Source: Citrus sinensis
Lineage: Eukaryota > Streptophyta > Magnoliopsida > Sapindales > Rutaceae
DNA: 64,000 nucleotides
NCBI RefSeq assembly: GCF_022201045.2
Contig: NC_068556.1
Location: 21,061,501-21,125,500 of the forward strand
Direction: 5' to 3'
Shown here: one piece after another, positions 54,968-64,000 of the stretch
How the letters are laid out: each line of letters starts with the position of its first letter
How positions within the stretch are numbered: the stretch's first letter is position 1
Program-made: the position numbers and the translations under genes
The notes under the pieces: generated by a model
Told to the model about the DNA's origin: nothing
Databases searched by the model: none
What the model saw: the letters and a program-made list of their open reading frames with translations, nothing else

Positions 54968-56323
54968 TTACTGGAAATATTTCCTGAGATGTGCTGCGTT
55001 CCATGGGCGTTTCACCTCGTGGCCATCCATGCGAACCAGCTTGTAAGCTTCTGGTCCAACTAGCTGCTTGACTCTATATGGCCCCTCCCAATTCGGACCG
55101 AGCACTCCTTGAGTTGAGTCTTTGGTGTTCTGATTCACTCTCCTTAACACCCAATCTCCGACCTTGAACTGCCGTATGTTCACCTTCTGGTTATAATACC
55201 GGGCAACCCTCTGCTGGTAAATGGTTGATCGCTCGGCTGCTTGCTCCCTCTTTTCCGTTAGCAGATCAAGATTCAAACATATCTGCTCGTCGTTCTCCTG
55301 CTTATTGAAATGATCTGTTCAGTGCGTGGTCGTTCCTATCTCAGCTGGCACGACCGTTTCATGTCCGAAAGCCAAGGCGAACGGTGTCTCCCCAGTTGCT
55401 GTTTTGTGGGTTGTCCTGTATGCCCATAGAACACCTGACAGCTCATCAACCCATGCACCTTTTTTTGCTTCAAGCCTAGTTTTCAAAAGCCTCTTGATGG
55501 TCTTGTTGGCTGCTTCTATTTGTCCATTCAATTGAGGGTAAGCAGGCGAGCAATACTTCAGCTCTATCCCGAGGTTCTGGCAGAAATCCCTAAAGCTGTG
55601 ATTATCGAACTGCCTGCCATTATCCGTTACCAAGGCATAAGGGATCCCGTATCGACAAACCAGGTTTCTCCACACAAAGTCTGTCGTTTTCTTCTTTGTA
55701 ATCCTGCTAAGGGCTTCGACCTCTATCCACTTCGTGAAGTAATCTATAACAACTATTGCATGCGTTGCTGCTCCTCGTTCCTTTGGCAGTGGGCCGATCA
55801 AATCAATTCCCTATTGAGCAAATGGCCAAGGGGAGGCCATAGAGGTGAGCTTCTCTGGTGGTTGGTTGGAGAAACTTGCAAAACTCTGGCAGCTTACACA
55901 GCTCCTGGTCTTCTCCTGCGCATCCTGGTGCATTGTCGGCCAGAAATATCCTTGCCTTAGAACCTTGTGGGCCAAGGACCTCCCACCAGAATGATTCCCG
56001 CAAATTCCTTCGTGTACTTCTCTCAGTACGTAATCTGCGTCGTTCTCATCCAAACATCGAAGGAAAGGTAGTGTGTACCCTCGCCGATACAGTACCCCAT
56101 CAATCATCGTGTATCTTAAGGCTTGGGCTCTAACCTTCCGAGCTCGTAGCTTATCTGGTGGTAATACTCCGTCTCTGAGGTATGAAATTATCGGGTCCAT
56201 CAACGAGCATTTTTGTTCTATCCGCAGCACCCCCAAATTATGCTCGATGCTTGGGCTGGACTTCACTTCCAGAGGGACCGACTTTGGCATTTTTGGGTCT
56301 GCTACTGCTGCCATCCTGGCCAA
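54968..56323 (-). mobile_element. Integrase part of the Tat pol
   Basis: In element order: zinc-finger region (GICGNHSGGRSLAHKVLRQG, with SCVSCQ), catalytic core (IVVIDYFTKWIEVEALS, VTDNGRQFDN, YPQLNGQIEAANKTIKRLL), then the C-terminal RVARYYNQKVNIRQFKVGDW region. Recognisable throughout, but not in one frame. Confidence 0.88.
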
Positions 56324-56356
56324 AATATCTACTCGACTATTCTGCTCCCTGGGGAT

Positions 56357-56965
56357 TTATACCACCTCCGCTGCTTCAAATTTCCCCATCATCTGCCTGA
56401 CTATCTTCAGGTATTGTTCCATCTTCTCGTCTCTTGGTTGAAATCTCTCACTGACTTGATTCGCGACCAGCTGGGAATCAATTCTGATCTTCACCCTATC
56501 TGCTTTCACGGCCTTAGCCAATTCCAATCCTGCTATCAAAGTTTCGTACTCTACCTGGTTATTTGTGGTTGCGAATTCTAACTTTACAGCATAAGAGATC
56601 TCCTCCCCCTCTGGGCCTTCCAAGACAATTCCTACTCCTGATCCCTGCTCCCCTGATGACCCATCTACTGACATCTGCCATATTCGGGCTTCGTTGCTAT
56701 CTGAGGCAACATCCCGCTGGTCCAAACATATTTCAGGTTCTGCGAACTCTGCTACAAAATCGGTCATTGCTTGCGCCTTTATCGCTGCTCGGGGTTTGTA
56801 TTCTATGTCGAACTCGCTCAACTCTATGGCCCATTTGACGAGCCGACCAGAAGCGTCTGGCTTGTGCAAAGTTGACGCAATGGCTGGTTTGTTATTACCG
56901 AGATTAGAAATGCTTGAAAATATGACATTAGCTTCCGAGTAGCAATCATAAGGGCAAGTGCCCAT
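56357..56965 (-). mobile_element. RNase H part(s) of the Tat pol
   Basis: It shows the end of the RT-linked RNase H (GRLVKWAIELSEFDIEYKPR), then a second, archaeal-type RNase H region (MSVDGSSGEQGSGVGIVLEG and NNQVEYETLIAGLELAKAVK). A second RNase H is typical of Tat elements, which supports the lineage call. Confidence 0.82.
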
Positions 56966-57030
56966 TTTTCCAACAGTGGGTATCTGGTCTCAGCGTCGAG
57001 CAGGGCCTTGCTGGTGTAGTATATCGGATA

Positions 57031-57933
57031 CTAAACCCCTTTTTCCTCTCTTACCAGAATAGAACTTATGGCCTGATCTGATACCGCCACATACAAAAAT
57101 AGCTTGTCCCCATCTCTTAGCGTAGACAGCAGAGGTGCTTGCTGCAAGTACTGCTTCAAGTTCTGGAAGGCTTCCTCGCATTCTGGGGTCCACTCTGTTT
57201 TCTTTCCCCTCCTTATCACTTGAAAGAATGGCTGACACTTATCTGTAGCCTTGGATATGAATCTGTTCAATGCTGCCAACCTCCCCGTGAGGCTCTGTAT
57301 CTCCTTCAGGCTGCGAGGAGATCTCATTTGCACGATCGCTTGGATCTTCTCGGGGTTTGCTTTAATCCCCTTATGGCTTACCATGAATCCAAGGAATTTC
57401 CCTGACTCGACCCCAAAAGTACATTTTTCCGAGTTGAGCTTCATCTTATACTTCCTCAAAAGCCCGAATGTCTCCTCGAGGTGTCCGATATGTTCCTTCG
57501 GGATCTTGGACTTGGTGATCATGTCATCCACATACACCTCCATGGTTTTCCCAATCAACGGCTTAAAGACTTTGTTCACCAGCCTCTGATAGGTGGCCCC
57601 GGCATTTTTGAGACCAAATGGCATTACCATGTAACAGAATAAACCCTGGTTAGTGATAAAAGCAATGCTCTCCTCATCCTGCTCGTACATGGGGATTTGG
57701 TTATATCCTGAGAACGCGTCCATGAAACTGAGCAGGCCGTGCCCTGCTGTTAAATCTACTAGCTGGTCGATTTTTGGCAAAGGGAAGCTGTCTTTCGGGC
57801 ATGCTTTATTGAGATTTGTGAAGTCTACACACATCCTCCACTTGCCATTTGCCTTCTTTACCAACACCACATTCGATATCCACTCAGGATAATTGACTTC
57901 CCGAATGAACCCTACTCTCAAGAGCTTCTCCAC
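57031..57933 (-). mobile_element. Reverse transcriptase part of the Tat pol
   Basis: Typical gypsy RT: KANGKWRMCVDFTNLNKACP, FMDAFSGYNQIPM, YMVMPFGLKNAGATYQRLVN, the YVDDM box, and FLGFMVSHKGIKANPEKIQA. Confidence 0.92.
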
Positions 57934-57993
57934 CTCGCCATTTATAGCCTCATACCTCTCCTGGTTGAAGCACCTCCTTTTCTGCCTTACTGC

Positions 57994-59117
57994 TCAAGCA
58001 CCTTTCTTTATTGCCAGCTTATGACATGCTACCTCAGGATCAATCCCTGGCATGTCTTCATGTGTCCAAGCAAACACATCTGCATAAGCCTGTAAGCATT
58101 TTACCAACTCCTGCTTCTGTTTTTCCTTAAGTCTCGACCCGATTCTGATTGTCTTTCTCGAATTATCTGGTCCCAAGCTTACTGTCTCCAGCTCCTCTAC
58201 AGGCTCTTGTCTGCCATTCTTGTTTTCTACTCGGGTATCAAGGGATGTTATCTGCATTGCTTCCCTTGCTGCCGAGGAGTAGCAGCTTCTAGCGATTCTC
58301 TAGTCTCCTCGTACCACTCCAACAACCTCATTCACTCGGTACTTGAGAGCCAGATAATGGTTGGACAATACCGCTTTGGTCATTCTCAGAAATGGTCGAC
58401 CTAGGATCATCTGGTAATGACATTCTTCGTCTACCACCACAAAGTCTAGTATCATTGTCCTTTCTGTTGGGGAGCTCCCAATCGTGATAGACAGCTCGAC
58501 CACGCCTAGAGGGACAAGCTTTCCTCCTCCAAACCTTTTCAAGGAGGTATTGTATATTCCAACTTCCGGTCTGCTATTCCCATCTCCTCCAAGGTTGACT
58601 TAAATAACACATCAACTGAACTTCTTGTATCAACCAATATCCGGTCAAACTTCTTGCTAGCGACAGTAGCCTTGATGACTAAAGCATCCTCGTGGGGGTA
58701 TAGAATTCCTTCATCATCTTCATCCGTCCACATGATTGGCACTTGTCTGACCCTTGCTCGTTTAGCTGCTGGGGTGTTGAAGAATACCTCTTTACTGGTC
58801 ATGGCGTATCTAGCATAATTCTTCCTTGACCTGTTGAAATCTCCGGCCAATGTTGGGCCCCCAGCTATAACCCTTACTGCAAGCTGCTCGTGCCTCAAGT
58901 TCCTGTCACTCTGCTCCCCTTCACTTGTTGAGGTTACCATTGGGAAGGTCCCATCTACAAACTCGTCCAGATACTGATTTCTCACCAAATCTTCAACCTG
59001 GGTCTTGAGATCTCTGCAATCTGCTGTGGTGTGGCCATGAGTGCCATGGAACTTACAATGGCATCCCCTATCCCTCTTACTGGGTAGCTTTGTTATTGGA
59101 GCAGGGAGGTATAGCAA
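57994..59117 (-). mobile_element. Gag end and protease part of the Tat element
   Basis: It includes a Cys/His knuckle region (CKFHGTHGHTTADCRDLKTQ) and a retropepsin-like stretch (ILVDTRSSVDVLFKSTLEEM, then YQMILGRPFLRM). Confidence 0.8.
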
Positions 59118-59557
59118 CCCCCGATCCTTTATGGCCTCGTCAAGGAAGTATACCGCCTATAGTCCTGGTTCTGGTCGATCAGGTGCACTGCTCTTTCTCT
59201 ATTTGCTCCATTCTGAGTTGGAGGCGGTGGCAGTACTTCTGGTCTGCTCCCTCTGCTATCGTGGGAGTATTGATGAAGACCACTATATGCTGAATCATGC
59301 CTTCTCCAGGGCTCCCTAGCTGGGGAACGAGGAGGTTGCGCCCTGCTGCGCTGATACTGTGGTGGCCTCTGATGAGACTGGTAAGCAGTTACCCGACCTC
59401 CTGCTCCACTGCCTGCGACCTGGTGGTCCCTCCTCCTGATCGGCCCATTCCCCGGTAATGCTTTCTTCTCTTTCCTCCCCAACCCTTCTAACTGGTCTGT
59501 CTTAATCCGTGCTGCCGTTTCCTCTTCAATCTCAATGTCTCTCTTAGCCTGCTCGTA

Positions 59558-60589
59558 TTATGCTGCATATGTCTGAATAGCTGGGCTTCTCAAGTTGTAC
59601 CACAACCTTCCTATCTCCACTCCCTCTTTCAATCCCCTTAGTGCCTGAGGATGGTTGAAGGCTCCCAAATCGAGGACAGCATGATGAAACCTCTTGATGA
59701 ATTCTCGAAGGGTTTCTTGCTCCCCCTGCTTCATGCTTCTCAACTCCATCATGTCATCTTCTGGTGTCATTGCCACACGAAACTACTCTGCAAACTCCTG
59801 GCACATCTGCTCGAAGGTTTTAATGCTCCCCCGAGGAAGTTTCCTATACCACTCGCGTGCACGTCCCTCTAGGGATAGTGGGAACACCCTGCACCTTTGG
59901 GGTTGAGATAATCCTTGTACCCCCGTTATGTCATTGAAGCGCTCTATGTGCACCAGCGGGTCAGTTCGTCTTGCATATCTAAGGTCTGGGAGGCGGAAAT
60001 CTCTTGGAATAACCGCCCTCATGATCTCTGCTGCAAGCGGTGATTCTTCGTCCAGCATTATCCTCCAACCAGGAACTCTGCTCCTTCCTTGCATGTCATC
60101 AATTATCTGCGCTAGTCTGCGCACTTCCTCCTCCAGCTGCACTACACGACCAGGGTCGCGTGCCGCAACTTGATCCCGCTCTTGCTCTACATCATGCAAG
60201 TGTTGTCTCAACTCTGTTTCTGCTGCATTCACTACCCCGTCGTCCTCGTCAAGAATCTGTCTTGGCGGGGACTGCTCTTCCTCTCTACGAAATTCTCCCC
60301 GCAGAGATATGTTACCTCTCTCGCCACCAAATCTCCCGGTGGTTTGACTTCTTCTCGTACTACCGGGACCTGGTGTCACTCCACCACCTCTCACCCTTTC
60401 CTCTTGGGTTCCCCTTCGTTCACTCCGCAGCTCATGTAGGATGGTTGTCAGGGTCTCCATCTGCTTTTCCATCCGTTCCATCCGGTCGAACATGGCTTTT
60501 TCCCATGCTTCACTGGCTATCTCCCTCAGCGTCACGGAATCATTAAGCCTCATATCACCCCCTTGTGCACTACTTCCTCCTGTCTCCAT
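59558..60589 (-). mobile_element. Gag part of the Tat element
   Basis: A coiled-coil-rich N-terminal part is followed by a capsid-like segment (PLVHIERFNDITGVQGLSQP, then LSLEGRAREWYRKLPRGSIK and GEQETLREFIKRFHHAVLDL), the retrotransposon gag signature. Confidence 0.85.
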
Positions 60590-60641
60590 TGCTTTTCACT
60601 TGCTTCACTCCTCTTCTTGCTATCAACAGAAGCTTTTTGCT

Positions 60642-60666
60642 CGATTCCCCACAGACAGCGCCAAAA
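60642..60666 (-). other. Primer-binding region of the Tat element
   Basis: Directly inside the right LTR, TTTTGGCGCTGTCTGTGGGG on the minus strand. The TGGCGC start is the Tat/Athila type. Confidence 0.7.
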
Positions 60667-61353
60667 TGTTGATGCGAGATTCTGGTTACGCTCTTCCTAC
60701 GACTAGGATATCTGCTCGATCAACCTCACCTTGACCAGGATCTCTCCTCGTATGCTTTCTTCTCCAAGTATTCCTGCGTCCACAGAAACAAGTCAGAGCA
60801 CGCCGATTGTTTTCCCGGCGTAAACCCTCCGACGCTCAAGTCAAATATGAAGGCTCTGGGAACGCTTACCACAGATTTTATGGCTTTTTGGTAGTTTTCT
60901 CTTCTTTAGAATTTCCTTAATCTCTGTTATAATCTCAAAATTGCTAACCCTTTTACCTTCGTTGGCTACCTTTTTATAGGCTACTTCTGAGCTCGAGCCT
61001 CCCCTCCATTCGCGCTCGTTATCCTCCCACCTCTCGAACGTGGACTCCCCATTTCCGTAGTTGTGGGTGGTTGCGTGGCCTTCGTGCCTAGATTCTCGGA
61101 TTGGAGAGCATGCCTCGCCAACCATCATTGACCGGGTCTCCTCGAATCAACACTTAGCAGGAGTATAGCAGAAATGGCTTTATGCTTCTTACAGGAAATT
61201 GGCCTCGCGGATGACGTGCTCGTGGATGAGCAGGATATTCCTGCTCCTGCTCTCCCGGATACCAGGCTCTTACGGGACACACCGGTTCGCAGAACTCTAC
61301 CATCAAATATCTACTCATCATGCCTGGTCTCGTCAACGTATTTCTCCCAAACA
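60667..61353 (-). repeat. LTR (5' LTR of the Tat element in its own orientation)
   Basis: 687 bp, partner of 50947-51633, followed on the plus strand by CGATT. Confidence 0.93.
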
Positions 61354-61358
61354 CGATT

Positions 61359-61518
61359 TACACACACTCTATTACGGCAGACAATCAAACAAACCAGTGA
61401 CATACCCTCATTGAAAAATTTCTTTATCAACAACTATCGTATGAATAACAGATTAGGCTCGAGATAATACACTCTCTGGCCTTTGATAGTACCTACATCA
61501 ATTATGAACGTAAAAGTC
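61359..61518 (+). other. Rest of the unit-2 spacer between two LTR elements
   Basis: Matches 47892-48050 of unit 1 with few changes (CACACACTCTATTACGGCAG ... TAAAAGTC). No gene. Confidence 0.85.
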
Positions 61519-61743
61519 TGAAGAAACGTGTTTTCATTTCTTAAATAAAACATTATACATTGAGAGTTATTTATAGATGCAGCGGCTACATTTTTTCAAA
61601 GATTACATGTGTGAATACGGAAGGAAATGTGTCAATCCGTTCGGCGCGGATCTTGTCTTTGACAAGTGCAGATTACCCCTTTGACAAGTGCACATTCTGT
61701 CTTTGAAAGTTTCATTCAATGCCGTTTTATATGATTCTCAACA
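61519..61743 (-). repeat. 3' LTR of the copia element (225 bp)
   Basis: It starts TGAAGAAACGTG and ends GATTCTCAACA on the plus strand, bounded by the unit-2 spacer on one side and the polypurine tract on the other. Confidence 0.85.
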
Positions 61744-64000
61744 CTCCCCCTCAAGCTGGTGCATAGATGTCTTGCATGCCCAACTTGTCTAGGAATTTTG
61801 TAAATGCCCTGCTTGAAATGGCCTTCGTTAAAATATCTGCAAGTTGATCTTCTGATCGAATTTTCGGCAGTTCTAAGATTTTTTCATCTAATTTCTCCTT
61901 GATGAAAAATCTATCTACCTCCACATGTTTTGTTCGATCGTGTTGAACTGGGTTATGAGCAATATCTCGTGCAGCTTTGTTGTCACAGTATAGTTGTATT
62001 GGTTGTTGTGATGGATAGCCCAAATCGTTTAAGATAAAACTTATCCATAGCCCTTCACATATCTCAAGGGCCATGCCTCGATATTCTGCTTCAGCGCTCG
62101 AACGGGCAACGACATGTTGTTTCTTGCTTCTCCATGTGACAAGGTTTCCTCCCACAAAGGTAAAGTATCCTGAAGTAGAGCGTCTATCACTAACTGACCC
62201 GGCCCAATCTGCATCAGTATAAACTTCTATGTTGCTGTAATCTTTATTTTTGGAAAATAAGATTCCTTTTCCTGGATTTGTCTTCAGGTACCTCAGGATC
62301 CGCATTACTGCTTTCATGTGTTGTTCTCCGGGATTATGCATAAACTGGCTTACAACACTTAATGCATAAGCAAGATCTGGCCTTGTGTGGGACAAGTACA
62401 TCAATCTTCCAATCAGCCTTTGATATCTTCCTTTGTCTACTGGAACTTGGTCTGAAGTAATACAAAACTTCAGTCCTTCTTCTATTGGGGTGTCAATAGG
62501 CTGACAAGCTGTCATTCCCGTTTCGTGCAATAGATCTAAGGCATATTTCCTTTGAGACAGAAATATTCCTCCCTTAGATCGAGAAACCTCAATTCCAAGA
62601 AAGTATTTTAAGGCATCTAAATCCTTCATCTCAAACTCTCTTGACAAGTACTTCTGAAGAGCCTCTGTTTCTTCCTCGTCGTTGCCTGTAACTACCATAT
62701 CATCCACATAGACAATAAGGGCAGTGATTTTACCTTGTCGTTTTTTAATGAATAAGGTATGATCTGAATTGCTTTGGTTATACCCAAAACGAACTATAGC
62801 CTTTGTGAATTTCCCGAACCATGCTCTTGGGGATTGCTTCAACCCATACAATGATTTCTTCAATTTGCATACTTTCTGATTGAGTCGTTCTGGTCCACTG
62901 CATCCTGGTGGCAAATCCATATAAATTTCTTCAGACAGGTCTCCATGGAGAAAAGCATTCTTTACATCGAACTGTTGCACTGGCCAATCCAAGTTGACTG
63001 CTAATGATAATAAGATACGAATAGTATTAATTTTTGCTACTGGTGCAAACGTATCAGTATAATCAATCCCGTAGGTTTGGGTGTAACCCTTAGCTACAAG
63101 TCTTGCTTTGTATCGTTTAATAGAGCCATCTGCTTTGTATTTTATAGTGTAGATCCATCGACAACCCACTGGTTTCTTTCCTGGTGGAAGATCAACTAGT
63201 TCCCATGTTTGATTTTTCTGAAGAGATCTCATTTCATCATTCATAGCCACTTTCCACTTTGAATCTTTTAAAGCTTCCTGCACACTGTTAGGAATAGATA
63301 CAACAGATAATTGATTCACAAATGACTGATTTGATTCTGACAAGCGATGGTTAGACACAAAATGACTCATAAGGTATTTGACTCTACTAGAGAAGTCAGG
63401 CTCATATGTGGGTTTAGGGATACCTCTATTTTGATGCTGGGGAAGAATTCTTCTAATCGGACTTGTGGTAGGAACATCCTCTGCAGACGATTGGTTAGGT
63501 ATTTCTTCATGTGACTTATTCTCGATTGCAGTTGTGTCTGAGTTATTGTGCTCCCCAAATGTGTCTTCACATATCTCAGCCTGCGAATCATCATCATTTG
63601 CTTTTCCTGTATCTTGAAGGTTTACTATCTTAATGGAAGATTGACTTTCTTTAGGTGGAAGATATGTAAGAGTATGAATTTCCTCTTCATTATACTCCCC
63701 CTGAAATTCAGACTCTGACAAGTAGTACATGATATCTTCATGAAAAACGACATCCATGGTGATGTATATTTTTCTTGATGGTGGATGATAGCATCGGTAT
63801 CCCTTTTGATGTAAGGCATACCCTACAAACACACAACGTAGTGCTCGAGGAGATAATTTGTCTTGTTGCGGTAAATGAACGAAGGCAACACAGCCAAACA
63901 CATGTGGGGGTAGATTCGGCACATTTGGTGACATAATTGCATCATTCAGAACTTGGAAAGGAGTCTGGAATCCAAGGGAGCTTGAAGGTGTTCGATTGAT
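61519..64000 (-). mobile_element. Ty1/copia LTR retrotransposon, 3' half (runs off the window)
   Basis: The pol frame runs on the minus strand from the window edge to about 61751 and looks whole over the visible 750 codons. The end of integrase (INRTPSSS at the edge; HVFGCVAFVHLPQQDKLSPR) is followed by copia RT (GCRWIYTIKYKADGSIKRYK, QQFDVKNAFLHGDLSEEIYM, the YVDDM box) and RNase H (YCDNKAARDIAHNPVQHDRT). Integrase before RT is the copia order. Its 3' LTR is 61519-61743, and the polypurine tract (TTGAGGGGGAG on the minus strand) abuts it. The 5-bp duplication should be AAGTC (61514-61518); the other side is outside the window. An open pol frame suggests a young insertion. Confidence 0.92.

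Larger units (their letters stand above)
50947..61353 (-). mobile_element. Ty3/gypsy LTR retrotransposon of the Tat lineage, 10.4 kb, broken
   Basis: Two 687-bp LTRs start TGTTGATGCGAG and end CTCCCAAACA, and a 5-bp duplication CGATT flanks the whole (50942-50946 and 61354-61358). Gag-pol runs on the minus strand. The primer-binding region next to the right LTR (TTTTGGCGCTGTCTGTGGGG on the minus strand) is the TGGCGC type used by Tat/Athila elements. Pol order is protease, RT, RNase H, integrase (gypsy order). Downstream of integrase are a 121-bp tandem repeat array and an opposite-strand ORF, both known features of Tat elements. By eye the LTRs differ at about 27 of 687 sites, nearly all transitions, suggesting an age of roughly one to a few million years. 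Gag-pol is broken at about ten places; it is a fossil. Confidence 0.92.

Overview
This 64 kb window is plant nuclear DNA. Its genes have GT-AG introns, the intergenic DNA is AT-rich, and the gene content is typical of a eudicot: an SDE3-type RNA helicase, proteasome subunit beta-4, CDC73/parafibromin, GPI-anchored lipid-transfer proteins, and plant p20-like GNAT acetyltransferases. The transposons belong to plant lineages (Tat-type Ty3/gypsy, Ty1/copia, CACTA, MULE, hAT). A woody rosid such as Citrus would fit, but I could not test the species.

Layout. 1-520 holds the 5' end of a desiccation-related (ferritin-like) protein on the minus strand. 1.6-5.9 kb has a decayed defensin-like gene and an intact one, with a Pack-MULE between them that carries a piece of a CIPK kinase gene. 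7-10.8 kb is a run of DNA transposons with readable target-site duplications: a CACTA element (TGT), a hAT element (TATTTATA) and a MULE-like element (AAATTTATA). The MULE-like element ends about 220 bp upstream of the proteasome beta-4 gene (11061-13877). The SDE3-like helicase gene follows (15576-19887). 20.3-31.6 kb is a cluster of five xylogen/LTPG-type lipid-transfer protein genes, three on the minus strand then two on the plus strand. All five have phase-1 introns and a C-terminal GPI-anchor-like tail. CDC73 is at 33782-35531, with a decayed partial copy at 38044-38368.

38.6-50.9 kb is a GNAT acetyltransferase cluster: four minus-strand genes, one plus-strand gene, one internally deleted plus-strand copy and two short relics. 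Between its members lie a three-level nest of hAT elements (40564-43275) and an intronless eL19 ribosomal protein retrocopy. The right half of the cluster is a tandem duplication of about 2.98 kb whose left breakpoint lies in the tail of the eL19 copy.

The right end is retrotransposon. A 10.4 kb Tat-lineage element (50947-61353, TSD CGATT) carries broken gag-pol on the minus strand, an opposite-strand accessory ORF and a 121-bp tandem repeat array. A Ty1/copia element (61519 to the window end) begins 160 bp further on. Both landed in the spacer of the second duplication unit. The first unit still has that spacer uninterrupted, so both empty sites can be read directly.

I did not find an obviously new enzymatic system. 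The most informative material is structural: gene capture, nested insertions with clean duplications, local expansion of the GNAT and LTPG families, and the antisense ORF with satellite-like repeats in the Tat element. Exon boundaries were set by eye from splice consensus, reading phase and remembered family alignments. No search was run.
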